From NCBI RefSeq assembly GCF_003696345.1, contig NZ_RFLX01000001.1, forward strand, positions 62,001 through 126,000: a stretch of DNA of 64,000 bases, written 5' to 3'. The stretch's first letter is position 1. Each line of letters starts with the position of its first letter. The notes below the pieces were generated by a model. That model ran no database searches, was not told the origin of the DNA, and saw only the letters and a program-made list of their open reading frames with translations. The translations under genes and the position numbers were made by a program. This DNA is from Teichococcus wenyumeiae. Lineage in GTDB: Bacteria; Pseudomonadota; Alphaproteobacteria; Acetobacterales; Acetobacteraceae. This document shows, in pieces, positions 41,281 to 50,573 of this stretch.

Positions 41281-42603
41281 TTACAGGATGAAGCGGCTGA
41301 GGTCGGCGCTGGCGGCCAGCGGCGCCACCCTCTCCCGCACGTAACCCGCATCCACGGTCAGGTTTTCGCCGCGCTTGTCGGAGGCGTTGAAGGAAATCTC
41401 CTCCAGCAGCTTCTCCAGCACCGTGGAGAGGCGGCGGGCGCCGATATTCTCCACCCGCGCGTTGATGTCGGCCGCGAGGTCCGCCACCGCGTCGATGGCA
41501 TCATCCGTCAGGTCGAGCGTCACGCCCTCGGTGCTCAGCAGCGCCACGTATTGCTTGGCAAGGCTGTGCTCCGGCTCCGTCAGGATGCGGCGGAAGTCGT
41601 CGCGTGACAGCGCGGAGAGTTCCACGCGGATCGGCAGGCGGCCCTGCAGCTCCGGCATCAGGTCGGCGGGCTTGGCGATGTGGAAGGCGCCCGAGGCGAT
41701 GAAGAGGATGTGGTCCGTCTTCACCGGCCCATGCTTGGTGGTGACGGTGGTGCCCTCGATCAGCGGCAGCAGGTCGCGCTGCACGCCTTCACGTGAAACA
41801 TCGCCGCCACGGAAGCCGTTCTCGCTGCGGGCGCAGACCTTGTCGATCTCGTCCACGAAGACGATGCCGTTGTTCTCGGCATTGGCGATGGCCTCGCGGG
41901 TCAGCTTGTCGTTGTCGAGCAGCCGGTCGGCCTCGTCGCGGATCAGGGCCTGGCGCGCCTCGGCCACGTGCATCTTGCGCGGGCGGGAAGGCTTGCCGAA
42001 CATCTTGCCCATCATCTCCTGGATGTTGTGCATCTGCCCCGGCGGCATGCCCGGCATGTCCATCATGCCGATGGGCGTGGCACCCGACTGCTCGGCCACC
42101 TGCACCTCGACTTCCTTGTCCTCCAGCTGGCCCTCGCGCAGCATGCGGCGGAACTTCATGCGGGTCTCGCCCGAAGCCCCCTCGCCCACCAGCGCGGTCA
42201 CCAGCCGCTCCTCGGCCGCGAGTTCAGCCTTGGCCTGGACTTCCTTGCGCGCGGCTTCCCGCGTGCGGGTGATGGAGACCTCCACCAGGTCGCGGATGAT
42301 GCTTTCCACGTCGCGACCGACATAGCCGACCTCGGTGAACTTGGTGGCCTCCACCTTCATGAAGGGGGCATCGGCCAGCTTGGCCAGGCGGCGGGCGATC
42401 TCGGTCTTGCCGCAGCCGGTCGGGCCGATCATCAGGATGTTCTTGGGCACCACCTCGTCGCGCATGCCGTCCGGCAGCTGCTGCCGGCGCCAGCGGTTGC
42501 GCAGCGCGATGGCGACCGCGCGCTTGGCGTCCTGCTGGCCGACAATGAAGCGGTCGAGCTCGGAGACGATCTCGCGCGGAGACAGGTTCACGGTTTCAGA
42601 CAT
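41281..42603 (-). CDS. hslU: ATP-dependent protease ATPase subunit HslU
   Basis: AAA+ unfoldase that feeds HslV, 440 residues. Walker [22 protein letters not shown], then [20 protein letters not shown] (the HslU pore motif GYVG), a variable I-domain (about residues 110-230) and Walker [12 protein letters not shown]. Sensor and C-terminal regions ([34 protein letters not shown]) are intact, and the tail ends LSRFIL, the form that docks into HslV. Its start lies 3 bp after the hslV stop. Confidence 0.97.
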   Translation of the reverse strand: MSETVNLSPREIVSELDRFIVGQQDAKRAVAIALRNRWRRQQLPDGMRDEVVPKNILMIGPTGCGKTEIARRLAKLADAPFMKVEATKFTEVGYVGRDVESIIRDLVEVSITRTREAARKEVQAKAELAAEERLVTALVGEGASGETRMKFRRMLREGQLEDKEVEVQVAEQSGATPIGMMDMPGMPPGQMHNIQEMMGKMFGKPSRPRKMHVAEARQALIRDEADRLLDNDKLTREAIANAENNGIVFVDEIDKVCARSENGFRGGDVSREGVQRDLLPLIEGTTVTTKHGPVKTDHILFIASGAFHIAKPADLMPELQGRLPIRVELSALSRDDFRRILTEPEHSLAKQYVALLSTEGVTLDLTDDAIDAVADLAADINARVENIGARRLSTVLEKLLEEISFNASDKRGENLTVDAGYVRERVAPLAASADLSRFIL

Positions 42604-42606
42604 GGT

Positions 42607-43167
42607 TCAGAGCGTCTCCAGCACGGTGCGCCCATTGGTGTAGACGCAGATATCGGCCGCGATCTTCATGGACTTGCGCGCGACATCCTCGGCCGAGAGG
42701 CCGTCGATATCGATCAGCGCCCGCGCCGCCGCCAGGGCGTAGTTGCCGCCGGAGCCGATGCCGATGATCTGGTCCTCCGGCTCCAGCACGTCGCCATTGC
42801 CGGTGATCAGCAGGGAGCGGTCCTTGTCCGCCACCGCCAGCAGGGCCTCCAGCCGCCGCAGGTAGCGGTCGGTGCGCCAGTCCTTGGCCAGCTCCACCGC
42901 CGCCCTTTCGAGCTGGTCGGGGAAGCGTTCCAGCTTCGCCTCCAGCCGCTCCAGCAGCGTGAAGGCATCGGCGGTGGCGCCGGCGAAGCCGGTCAGCACC
43001 TTGCCGCCCGCGATGGTGCGCACCTTGCGGGCATTGTTCTTGACCACGGTCTGGCCCATCGAGACCTGGCCGTCGCCGGCCATGGCCACCTGGCCGTTCT
43101 TGCGGACACAGAGAATGGTCGTGCCATGCCACCCGAGGGGGTCATGGGGATTCGTCGTCGTATTCAT
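42607..43167 (-). CDS. hslV: ATP-dependent protease subunit HslV
   Basis: Proteasome-like threonine peptidase, 186 residues. The short propeptide ([15 protein letters not shown]) is removed to expose the catalytic threonine of [34 protein letters not shown] and the C-terminal [12 protein letters not shown] are conserved. ATG 43167 is chosen because it gives the usual propeptide length; a frame open to 43515 runs through repeat copy B and is not coding. Heat-shock control is usual for this operon, but I do not see a clear sigma-32 box in the 60 bp left between the repeat and the ATG. Confidence 0.96.
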   Translation of the reverse strand: MNTTTNPHDPLGWHGTTILCVRKNGQVAMAGDGQVSMGQTVVKNNARKVRTIAGGKVLTGFAGATADAFTLLERLEAKLERFPDQLERAAVELAKDWRTDRYLRRLEALLAVADKDRSLLITGNGDVLEPEDQIIGIGSGGNYALAAARALIDIDGLSAEDVARKSMKIAADICVYTNGRTVLETL

Positions 43168-43231
43168 GACCGCCGAGATGGCGTCGGCGACGCTGCGGAA
43201 CAAGATCACCCTTGGGTTGAGCCTGGCTGGA

Positions 43232-43481
43232 GGGGCGCCGCCCCTCAGGCCTCTCCGCCGGGGTGGAAAGTCCACCCCCGGTCCCGCTGCCGGTTTTTGG
43301 CGGGCTGAAAGGCCGCAGCGCGGCGCTGGCTCCCTGGAGCGAAGCCGGCATGACCTGAAGCCATCGTCGCTGGCGGCCCGGGACCTCCGGCGAAACCGCC
43401 ATATCACCCATGCAAAACTGATGGCGGGGTCCGGGGTGACCCTGTCACCCCGGCGGGGGTCCAGGGGGCGGCGCCCCCTGG
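43232..43481. repeat. Paired-arm intergenic repeat, copy B
   Basis: Occupies most of the 322-bp gap between the nucleotidase stop and hslV start. The left arm (43232-43286) has CCGGGGTGGA-AAG-TCCACCCCCGG at 43258-43281. The right arm (43423-43481) has CCGGGGTGAC-CCT-GTCACCCCGG at 43431-43453 plus CCAGGGGGC/GCCCCCTGG at 43461-43481. The two hairpin cores are the same two as in copy A but in the opposite order, so B is A turned round. The inward T-runs (GGTTTTTGG; AGTTTTGC) are present. It lies inside the region where the hslVU promoter would be expected. Confidence 0.78.
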
Positions 43482-43489
43482 CCTTCGCT

Positions 43490-45091
43490 TCAGGAGGAGC
43501 GCGCCACCCGCCCATCCGGCGCCCAGGAGCCGTTCGGGTGGGTTTCCATGTACTTCACCAGCGTGTCTTCCAGCGCCGGCCCGGCGTCATAGGCTTCCAG
43601 CGCGTCCTTCTGGAAGGAGACATAGCCGTCGCCGCCGCGCCGCATGAAGTTGTTGGTGACGACGCGGTAGGCGCGGTCCGGGTCCAGCGGCACGAAGCGG
43701 CCGTCCAGGCGCACCTGCACGTCGCGCACGCGCTGCCCGGCGGGGGCGGCGGCGTCGAAGGTGAAGCGCAGGCCCGCCACCTGCGGGAAGCGGCCGGCAT
43801 TCTCGCCCACCTTGGACAGGCCGTTCTCCAGCGCCTCCCGCAGCGCGCCGCCGCGGATGGTCAGGCTGGCCAGGGTGTTGGAGAACGGCAGCACCGTCAG
43901 CACGTCGCCCCAGGTGACGGTACCGGCGGGCAGGCCGGCGCGCAGCCCGCCGCCATTGGTGACGGCGACCTCGGCCGTGGGCTCGGCCGCCAGCATGGCC
44001 TCGGCCATCAGGTTGCCGATGGCGCATTCGCCCTCGCGGCAGCCTTGCAGGCTCAGCGCCTCGGCCAGGGTGCCGACGGGGCGGCGGCGCCAGCTTTCCA
44101 GCGGCGCCGCGTATTCGGCGACGATGGCGGCCACCCTTTCGTCCGGCGCGATGTCGGGCGTGATCTCGCGCATCTCGCCACCATGGGCGGCGACGCGGCC
44201 CTGGTCCGTCAGGTCCAGGTCCAGCCGGCCGAGGTAGCGGCCGTAGCAGGCGGCCTGGACGATGCGCACGGCGCGGTCGGGGCTGTCCACCAGCGTCGGG
44301 TGCGGGCTTTCGGCCCCGGCCAGGCCATTGGCCAGCAGCGTGTGGCTATGGGCGCCGACGATGACGTCGATGCCTGGCACGGCGGCGGCCAGCTTCTGGT
44401 CCTCGGCGAAGCCGAGATGGGAGAGGACGATGATCGTAGTCGGACGCTCGGCGCGCAGGGCGGCGATGTTGCGCTCCACCGCCTCGGCCGCCGAGTTGAA
44501 CTTCACCGTGGGGCCGGGGGAGGAAAGCTGCGGCGTCGTCTCGGTGGTGACGCCGATGATGCCGATGCGGGCGCCGCCGCGTTCCATCACCGTAAAGGGC
44601 TTCACCAGCCCGGTCAGCAGCGGCTCGCCGCTGAAATCCAGGTTGGCGGAAAGGAGCGGGAAGGCCAGTGACTTCGCATAATCGGCCAGCACGGCGGGGC
44701 CGTTGTCGAATTCGTGGTTGCCGATCGTCATGGCCTCGGTGCCGATGACGCGCTGCACGGCCGATTCGGCGCGGCCCTTGTGCGCCGTGTAGAAGAGCGA
44801 GCCCATGAACTGGTCACCGCCATCCAGCTGCAGCACGGCGCGGCCGTCCGCGGCGGCTTCCCGCCGGCGCATGGCCATCGCGCCCGCCAGGCGGGCGCTG
44901 CCGCCCAGGCAGGGCTTGTCGATGCGGCAGGAGGCGCTGCCGGCGTCCGTGCCCTCATGCTTCGAATGGAAATCGTTCATGTGCAGCAGCGCCAGCCGGG
45001 CCACCGGGTCGGCGGCGGCGCGCCGCAGCGCGGGCATGGCCAGCGGCAGGGCGAGGCTGGCGGAAAGCAAGGCGCGGCGGGACAGGGTCAT
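43490..45091 (-). CDS. Tat-exported 5'-nucleotidase / 2',3'-cyclic phosphodiesterase family protein
   Basis: Periplasmic metallophosphoesterase of the UshA/CpdB family, 533 residues. The N-terminus [20 protein letters not shown] is a twin-arginine signal. The N-terminal metallophosphatase domain has [41 protein letters not shown] and [10 protein letters not shown] (metal ligands Asp, His, Asn, His). The C-terminal nucleotide-binding domain has [35 protein letters not shown] and [16 protein letters not shown]. It probably releases phosphate and nucleosides from external nucleotides. It is divergent from the TauE cassette. Confidence 0.92.
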   Translation of the reverse strand: MTLSRRALLSASLALPLAMPALRRAAADPVARLALLHMNDFHSKHEGTDAGSASCRIDKPCLGGSARLAGAMAMRRREAAADGRAVLQLDGGDQFMGSLFYTAHKGRAESAVQRVIGTEAMTIGNHEFDNGPAVLADYAKSLAFPLLSANLDFSGEPLLTGLVKPFTVMERGGARIGIIGVTTETTPQLSSPGPTVKFNSAAEAVERNIAALRAERPTTIIVLSHLGFAEDQKLAAAVPGIDVIVGAHSHTLLANGLAGAESPHPTLVDSPDRAVRIVQAACYGRYLGRLDLDLTDQGRVAAHGGEMREITPDIAPDERVAAIVAEYAAPLESWRRRPVGTLAEALSLQGCREGECAIGNLMAEAMLAAEPTAEVAVTNGGGLRAGLPAGTVTWGDVLTVLPFSNTLASLTIRGGALREALENGLSKVGENAGRFPQVAGLRFTFDAAAPAGQRVRDVQVRLDGRFVPLDPDRAYRVVTNNFMRRGGDGYVSFQKDALEAYDAGPALEDTLVKYMETHPNGSWAPDGRVARSS

Positions 45092-45260
45092 GGTGTGTTT
45101 TTCCACAACGGTGCGGCGAAAAGCGCCCGGATGGCACCGGCACCCCATGCTTTAGCCTAACGCTTGCCGTATTTCGATTGTCCCTTGCGGCATAGCCTGA
45201 ATGCCGCGGGCGGGTTCCAACCCCGTTCCTTCTTCTGTCCCGAACGCTGACTGGAATACG

Positions 45261-46172
45261 ATGCAGGTCTACCTGCCCATCGCCGAAATGTCGGTGGATG
45301 CCTTCCTCCTGCTGGGCATCGGATTTGGCGTGGGCTGGCTTTCCGGCATGTTCGGCGTGGGCGGCGGCTTCCTGCTGACGCCGCTGCTGATCCTGATCGG
45401 CATCCCCGCGCCCGTCGCCGTCGCCTCGGGCGCCAACCAGACGGTCGGCGCCTCGGTCTCCGGCCTCATCGCGCAATGGCGGCGGGGCAATGTGGACCTG
45501 CGGATGGGCGGCGTGCTGCTGGTGGGCGGCTTCGCCGGCTCCTTCCTCGGCGTGCAGGTCTTCGCCTGGCTGCGGCGGCAGGGGCAGGTGGATCTGGCGG
45601 TCGCCATCTTCTACGTGGTGGTGCTGGGCAGCGTCGGCGCTCTGATGGTGCGCGAAAGCGTGCGCGCCATCCTGCACCGGCGCAAAGGCAAGGTTGGGCG
45701 CCGGCTGCATGCGCATTTCTGGATGCATGGCCTGCCCTTCAAGATGCGCTTCCGCAAGTCGCGCCTCTACATCTCGGTCATCCCGCCGGTGCTGGTGGGC
45801 TTCGGCATCGGCATCCTTTCCGCCATCATGGGCGTGGGCGGCGGCTTCATGCTGGTGCCGGCCATGATCTACCTGCTGGGCATGCCGACCTCGGTGGTGA
45901 TCGGCACCTCGCTGTTCCAGGTGGTCTTCGTGGCCGCCAACGTGACGCTGCTGCAGGCCGTCACCACCGGCAGCGTCGATATCGTGCTGACGCTGCTGCT
46001 GCTGATCGGCGGCGTGGCGGGCGCGCAGTTCGGCGCCGCCATGGGCACCCGGCTGCGGGGCGAGGAAACCCGCGCCCTGCTGGGCGCCATGGTGCTGGCG
46101 GTGGCCGGCAGCCTGCTCTGGGGCCTGCTGAGAACGCCGGAGAGCCTCTACGTCATCGGGCCGCTGCCGTGA
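45261..46172 (+). CDS. TauE/SafE family sulfite exporter-like permease
   Basis: Inner-membrane protein of the TSUP (TauE/SafE) family, 303 residues, with two homologous halves of about four helices each. Both halves carry the glycine-rich family motif: GWLSGMFGVGGGFLLTPLL near the start and SAIMGVGGGFMLVPAMIYLLG in the second half. Members move sulfite, sulfoacetate or other organosulfur anions; the substrate here is unknown. ATG 45261 (MQVYLPIAEMSVDAFLLLG) has GGA 8 bases upstream. Its stop overlaps the start of the next gene. Confidence 0.92.
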   Translation: MQVYLPIAEMSVDAFLLLGIGFGVGWLSGMFGVGGGFLLTPLLILIGIPAPVAVASGANQTVGASVSGLIAQWRRGNVDLRMGGVLLVGGFAGSFLGVQVFAWLRRQGQVDLAVAIFYVVVLGSVGALMVRESVRAILHRRKGKVGRRLHAHFWMHGLPFKMRFRKSRLYISVIPPVLVGFGIGILSAIMGVGGGFMLVPAMIYLLGMPTSVVIGTSLFQVVFVAANVTLLQAVTTGSVDIVLTLLLLIGGVAGAQFGAAMGTRLRGEETRALLGAMVLAVAGSLLWGLLRTPESLYVIGPLP

Positions 46173-47086
46173 CGCGCGGGGGCATGGCCGCGGCCCTGGC
46201 GCTGCTGCTGCTCCTGCCGGGCGCCCTCCAGGCACAGGTGCCGCTGCCCCAGGCGCCCACCATCCCCCTGCCCGGCAGCGGGCCGCTGCTGCCGCCGCCG
46301 CCGGTGCCGCCCGCCGTGCTGCCGCCTGCCTTACTACCCGCCGCCCCGGCGCTGGACGCGCCGCCGGCCGACCCCACCACCCGCATGGCCCGCCCCGCCC
46401 TGGTGGCGGAGCTGTCGCAGCAGACCGTGGACATCACCACCGGCTTCACCGGCACGCAGCTGCTGGTCTTCGGCGCCACCGACCGGCTGCTGGGCCCGCA
46501 GCCCGACGGCACCCCGGGCGACGACGTGCTGGTGATCGCGCAGAATGCGCCGGAGCCGATGATCGTGCGGCGCAAGATCGAGGTGCTGGGCTTCTGGATC
46601 AACGGCCCCTCCGCCCGCTTCCGCAGCGTGCCGGGCTTCTATGTCGTCACCGGCACCCGGCCGCTGCGCGACATGCTGCCGGATATCGAGCGCAGCACCA
46701 AGCATCTGGGGCTGGACAAGCTGCCGCTGGCCTCCACCGGCGTGCAGGACCCCGGCTACCGCGAGGCGCTGCTGCAGCTGAAGCAGAATGCCGGGCAATG
46801 GCGGGAACAGGAGACGCCGATGCATATCGCCGGCTCGCGCCTCTTCCGCGCCCGGCTGGACCTGCCGGCCACGGTGCAGACCGGGGACTACCAGGTGCAG
46901 GTGCTGCTGGTGCGCCAGGGCCGCGTGCTGGCGCGGCAGGAACTGGGCTTCCGGGTGGAGCGGGTCGGTGCCGCCGCGCAGATCGCGGAAGTCGCGGAGC
47001 AGCAGCCGCTGGTGTATGGCATGTTCTGCGTGCTGCTGGCCGCCTTCGCGGGCTGGATGGGCAGCGTCTTGTTCCGGAGGAGCTGA
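46169..47086 (+). CDS. TIGR02186 family membrane-anchored protein
   Basis: Conserved alphaproteobacterial protein of unknown function found next to TauE/SafE genes, 305 residues. A signal sequence (MAAALALLLLLPGALQAQ) is followed by a Pro-rich linker (residues about 30-70). A periplasmic beta-rich domain begins ALVAELSQQTVDITTGFTGTQ and contains VRRKIEVLGFWINGP, and a single C-terminal helix (YGMFCVLLAAFAGWMGSVLF) anchors it. The GTG at 46169 overlaps the upstream TGA; ATG 46184 is an alternative. The next gene overlaps its stop by one base. Confidence 0.85.
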   Translation: MTRGGMAAALALLLLLPGALQAQVPLPQAPTIPLPGSGPLLPPPPVPPAVLPPALLPAAPALDAPPADPTTRMARPALVAELSQQTVDITTGFTGTQLLVFGATDRLLGPQPDGTPGDDVLVIAQNAPEPMIVRRKIEVLGFWINGPSARFRSVPGFYVVTGTRPLRDMLPDIERSTKHLGLDKLPLASTGVQDPGYREALLQLKQNAGQWREQETPMHIAGSRLFRARLDLPATVQTGDYQVQVLLVRQGRVLARQELGFRVERVGAAAQIAEVAEQQPLVYGMFCVLLAAFAGWMGSVLFRRS

Positions 47087-47568
47087 TGGCCGAGGCCGAG
47101 CGGCGCGACCGCGTCTTCCTGGTGGTGGTGGACGACAGCCCGGAGCGGCAGATCGCCCTCCGCTATGCCTGCCTGCGGGTGCGCCACAGCGGCGGCCGCG
47201 TGGCGCTGCTGCGGGTGGTGGAACCGGCCGAGATGACCGAATGGGCCGGTGTCGGCGCCATGCTGGAGGAAGAGCGGCGGGAGGATGCGGAGAAGCTGCT
47301 GTCCGGCCTCGCCGCCGAGGTGCAGGAAATCACCGGCGGCCTGCCCATCCTGCTGATCCGCGAGGGCGACCCGCGCGACGAACTGCTGGCGCTGCTGGAG
47401 GAGGACCCGCGCATCTCGATCCTGGTGCTGGCCGCCGCCGCCGCCGGCACCGGGCCGGGGCCGCTGATCCAGGCCCTGGTGGGCCGCCATGGCGCCCGGA
47501 TGCGGGTGCCCATGACCATCGTGCCCGGCGGGTTGAGCGAGCAGGACATGCAGCGGGTGACCATCTGA
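47086..47568 (+). CDS. Universal stress protein (UspA family)
   Basis: Single UspA domain, 160 residues, cytoplasmic. It begins with the strand RVFLVVVDDSPERQIALRYA, has VALLRVVEPAEM and a GDPRDELLALLEEDPRISILVLAA segment, and ends with the strand VRVPMTIVPGG. The ATP-binding G-2x-G-9x-G(S/T) motif is only partly present (GPGPLIQALVGRHGARMRVP), so nucleotide binding is uncertain. It is translationally coupled to the TIGR02186 gene (ATG inside the TGA), which makes a three-gene unit with the TauE permease. Confidence 0.88.
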   Translation: MAEAERRDRVFLVVVDDSPERQIALRYACLRVRHSGGRVALLRVVEPAEMTEWAGVGAMLEEERREDAEKLLSGLAAEVQEITGGLPILLIREGDPRDELLALLEEDPRISILVLAAAAAGTGPGPLIQALVGRHGARMRVPMTIVPGGLSEQDMQRVTI

Positions 47569-47593
47569 GGCCACCCGCTGCCGCCGTCCCGCC

Positions 47594-48904
47594 TTAGCGC
47601 AGGACGATTTCTACGCGGCGGTTCTGCGGCTCACGCACGCCATCGGCCGTGGCGACCAGCGGACGGCTCTCGCCGAAGGCCTGCACGGTGATGGCGGAGC
47701 GCTGGATGCCCTGGCGGGTCAGCTCGGCGGCGACGGCGTCGGCGCGGCGCTGCGACAGGCGCTGGTTGTACTGCGGCGAGCCCGCGCGGTCGGCATGGCC
47801 GGCCACTTCGATGCGGGTGGTCTGCACGCGGTTGGCGTTCTGGGCGGCCTCGGTGATGATCTGGCGGGCGCGGTCCGTCAGGTCAGCACGGTCGAAGTCG
47901 AAGAACACCAGGTAGGTGCGGGCCGGCACCGGCGCGGCGGCCGGGGCCGGGGCATCCGTCATGACCGCCGGGGCCGGGCGCGGCGTGTTGAAGGCGTAGC
48001 GGACGCCGAGCATGATGGAGTGGTTGTAGTTATCGAACTCGGTGTTGCGGCTGTAGAGCGTGGTGGGCGCCCCGTTGTTGATCCGCGCGGTGGCCGTTGT
48101 GCGCAGCTTCACGCCCTCGGTGGCCATGAAGCGGTATTCCAGCGTGGCCGCGAGGCCCGGCACCCAGCGGATGGGGAAGGCGAGGCCGGCGATGCCCTGG
48201 TAGGCCAGGCTGCCGTTGACGTCGTCGCTCCTGATCTGGGCCGAGGCGGTGGAATTCGTCACGCTGTTCAGCTCGTTATTCAGCGTGTTGCGCAGGTTCT
48301 GCACAAACTCCGCCCGCACATCGGCCGGAGTCTCCGGCGGCAGGCTGGCGGTGAGCTGGTTGACCAGCTGGTTGGTCAGGCCGTTCGTCAGCCCGCCGGT
48401 CACGCCGCTGGCGGGCCCGACATTGATGGAGCCGCGGACATTGTCATGGTCACGCCAGACATAGCCGATGCCGCCGCCGACATAGGGCATCACGGCGCTG
48501 GAGGGGATGCCGATGCTGCTCAGGTCGAAGTCGTAGAAGACATTCGCCATGACGCCGTAGTTGTAGACGCTGCCGCCGTTGCGCAGCAGGCGGTAGCCGG
48601 CCAGCGTCACCGTATCCGAGTCGTTCGAGCGGTAGCTGCCCTCAACCTCGAGCCGCAGGCCGTTGCCGAAGCCCCAGCCGATGCTGGCCACGCCGCCCCA
48701 GCCCAGGTTCGAGTCGAAGGACACTTCGCGCGACAGGCCGTTCTGCTGCAGCAGGCGGCCAGCCTGGCCGCCGAGCTGGCCGGAGCTGCGCTGCAGGTAA
48801 TTCCCGCCCGCGCCGCCCGCGATGTAGAGGCCGTCGATCGGCTGCGCGCTGGCCAGGGCCGGCAGCAGGGCGATACCCATCGAGAGGGTAAAGAGAAGAC
48901 GCAT
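47594..48904 (-). CDS. OmpA-family outer-membrane protein
   Basis: Outer-membrane beta-barrel with a peptidoglycan-binding tail, 436 residues. Signal peptide residues 1-20 (LFTLSMGIALLPALASAQ). The barrel starts IDGLYIAGGAGGNYLQ and contains alternating hydrophobic strands with a long Asn/Thr-rich insertion at about residues 170-225 (TNGLTNQLVNQLTASL), larger than usual. The C-terminal OmpA domain has VFFDFDRADLTDRARQIITE, IEVAGHADRAGSPQYNQRLS and the Arg/Asp pair that holds diaminopimelate. A promoter is visible at 48961-48989. It is divergent from nfuA. Confidence 0.93.
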   Translation of the reverse strand: MRLLFTLSMGIALLPALASAQPIDGLYIAGGAGGNYLQRSSGQLGGQAGRLLQQNGLSREVSFDSNLGWGGVASIGWGFGNGLRLEVEGSYRSNDSDTVTLAGYRLLRNGGSVYNYGVMANVFYDFDLSSIGIPSSAVMPYVGGGIGYVWRDHDNVRGSINVGPASGVTGGLTNGLTNQLVNQLTASLPPETPADVRAEFVQNLRNTLNNELNSVTNSTASAQIRSDDVNGSLAYQGIAGLAFPIRWVPGLAATLEYRFMATEGVKLRTTATARINNGAPTTLYSRNTEFDNYNHSIMLGVRYAFNTPRPAPAVMTDAPAPAAAPVPARTYLVFFDFDRADLTDRARQIITEAAQNANRVQTTRIEVAGHADRAGSPQYNQRLSQRRADAVAAELTRQGIQRSAITVQAFGESRPLVATADGVREPQNRRVEIVLR

Positions 48905-48960
48905 GGGGAACCTTTCGTTGAACGCTATCGCCGCCTCGGTGGGGCACGACTCCACCGGGA

Positions 48961-48989
48961 TCTAAACTGTAGCGTTACATTTTATGCAA
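48961..48989 (-). promoter_or_regulatory. Promoter of the OmpA-like gene
   Basis: On the minus strand TTGCAT (48984-48989) and TTTAGA (48961-48966) are separated by 17 bp in an otherwise GC-rich region. An inverted repeat GTTACC/GGTAAC lies just upstream, around 48996-49020. The leader to the ATG at 48904 would be about 50 bases. Confidence 0.5.
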
Positions 48990-49193
48990 TCGTCTGTTAC
49001 CGAATTTTCGCGTGGTAACGATGCTGTGCACACGCACCGCAATATTCCGGGCCTAAACCGACCCCGGCGGTCTGCTCCGCCACCCGCCCGGCCCCTGCCC
49101 CGGGGCAGCCGCATGGCCTTTCCGGTTGCATGCGGCACCACGATCCACCACATGCACTGGTGAAAATCGAGTCCTGCGCACGGAAGCCGAAGA

Positions 49194-49760
49194 ATGTTCA
49201 TCGAGACGGAAGCTACGCCCAACCCGGCCACCCTGAAGTTCCTGCCGGGCCAGGATGTGATGGGTGCCCGCGGCACCGCCGATTTCACCAGCGCCGAAGC
49301 CGCCACCCGCTCGCCGCTGGCGGAAGCGCTGTTCGGGCTGGAAGGCGTGGCGCGCGTCTTCCTGGGGTCCGACTTCATCACCGTCACCAAGGCGGAGAGC
49401 GCCGACTGGCAGGCGCTGCGCCCGGTGGTGCTGGGCACCATCATGGAACATGCCATGGCCGGCCGGCCGGTGATGCTGGGCCAGGATGACAGTGGCGAGG
49501 AGATCGAGGACACCGACCCGGCCGATGCCGAGGTGGTGGCCCAGATCAAGGAACTGCTGGACACCCGCGTGCGCCCGGCGGTGGCCGGCGACGGCGGCGA
49601 CATCGTCTTCCGCGGCTTCCGCGACGGCATCGTGAAGCTGCACATGCAGGGCGCCTGTTCGGGCTGCCCCTCCTCCCGCGCCACGCTGAAGCATGGCGTG
49701 GAGAACATGCTGCGCCACTATGTGCCGGAAGTGGTGGCGGTGGAGCAGGTCGAGGTCTGA
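49194..49760 (+). CDS. nfuA: NifU-like Fe-S scaffold/carrier NfuA
   Basis: Carrier of [4Fe-4S] clusters to apo-enzymes, 188 residues. The N-terminal Nfu_N domain (MFIETEATPNPATLKFLPGQ; RVFLGSDFITVTKAESADWQ) is followed by the NifU C-terminal domain with RPAVAGDGGDIVFRGF and the cluster-binding CxxC in MQGACSGCPSSRATLKHGVE. Both domains are of normal length. It is monocistronic as far as seen; the nitroreductase gene follows 133 bp later. Confidence 0.96.
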   Translation: MFIETEATPNPATLKFLPGQDVMGARGTADFTSAEAATRSPLAEALFGLEGVARVFLGSDFITVTKAESADWQALRPVVLGTIMEHAMAGRPVMLGQDDSGEEIEDTDPADAEVVAQIKELLDTRVRPAVAGDGGDIVFRGFRDGIVKLHMQGACSGCPSSRATLKHGVENMLRHYVPEVVAVEQVEV

Positions 49761-49893
49761 AGCATTCTCCCGTGGCGCCGGCCCGCTGCTGGCGCCATGG
49801 ATTCTGGTGATAATGGCCATCCGGCCGCCGGATTGGCTTCGGCCAAGTTCGGGCCTATCCCTTTCGCAACGCAATATCGGATGAGCGAATCGG

Positions 49894-50484
49894 ATGGCCG
49901 ACAAGATCGACAGTGCCGCGCTGGACCAGTTGTTCCTGACCGCCCGCACCATGAACAAGTGGCAGGACAAGCCTGTCACCGATGAGAAGCTGCACGAACT
50001 CTACGACCTGCTGAAGATGGCGCCCACCAGCGCCAATGCCAGCCCTGGCCGCTTCCTCTTCATCCGCTCGCCGGAAGCCAAGGAGAAGCTGAAGCCCGCC
50101 CTCTCCGCCGGCAACCTGGAGAAGACGATGTCGGCGCCGGTGACGGTGGTGGTGGCCTATGACACCGCCTTCTACGACAAGCTGCCCTTCCTCTTCCCGC
50201 ATGCCGACGCCAAGTCCTGGTTCACCAGCAGCCCGGCCTTCGCGGAGAAGACCGCCTTCCGCAATGCCACGCTGCAGGCCGGCTACCTGATCATGGCGGC
50301 GCGCGCCATCGGCCTGGATGCGGGCGCGATGAGCGGCTTCGACGCCGGCAAGGTGGATGCCGCCTTCTTCGAGGGCACCACCTGGAAGGCCGACCTGCTG
50401 ATCAACCTTGGCTATGGCGACCCCTCGGGCACCTTCGGCCGCCTGCCGCGCCTGCCCTTCGAGGAAGCCGCGAAGATCGTCTGA
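49894..50484 (+). CDS. RutE-type malonic semialdehyde reductase / nitroreductase
   Basis: FMN-dependent nitroreductase-fold enzyme, 196 residues, closely resembling RutE, which reduces malonic semialdehyde to 3-hydroxypropionate in uracil breakdown. Matching segments are [71 protein letters not shown] and [20 protein letters not shown]. No other rut genes are in the window, so it may be a general NAD(P)H quinone or aldehyde reductase. A strong terminator follows at 50503. Confidence 0.87.
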   Translation: MADKIDSAALDQLFLTARTMNKWQDKPVTDEKLHELYDLLKMAPTSANASPGRFLFIRSPEAKEKLKPALSAGNLEKTMSAPVTVVVAYDTAFYDKLPFLFPHADAKSWFTSSPAFAEKTAFRNATLQAGYLIMAARAIGLDAGAMSGFDAGKVDAAFFEGTTWKADLLINLGYGDPSGTFGRLPRLPFEEAAKIV

Positions 50485-50502
50485 CCGCGCGGCACGGACG
50501 CG

Positions 50503-50538
50503 AAAAGGCCGGCCGGGATCTCTCCCGGCCGGCCTTTT
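50503..50538. terminator. Bidirectional intrinsic terminator
   Basis: AAAAGGCCGGCCGGGA-TCTC-TCCCGGCCGGCCTTTT: a perfect 16-bp stem with A and T tracts on either side. It ends both the nitroreductase gene (plus) and the response-regulator gene (minus). Confidence 0.9.
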
Positions 50539-50573
50539 CCGTTTCCGATGGCCGCAGCCGTGGCTGGCGCGGC

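Noticed and set aside
45205-45235. GGTTCCAACCCC resembling a tRNA T-arm
   Set aside because: Only 4 bp of stem, and no acceptor, D-arm or anticodon arm at the right distances.
48962-49979. Long minus-strand open frames overlapping nfuA
   Set aside because: Antisense to nfuA and its leader; no conserved residues.
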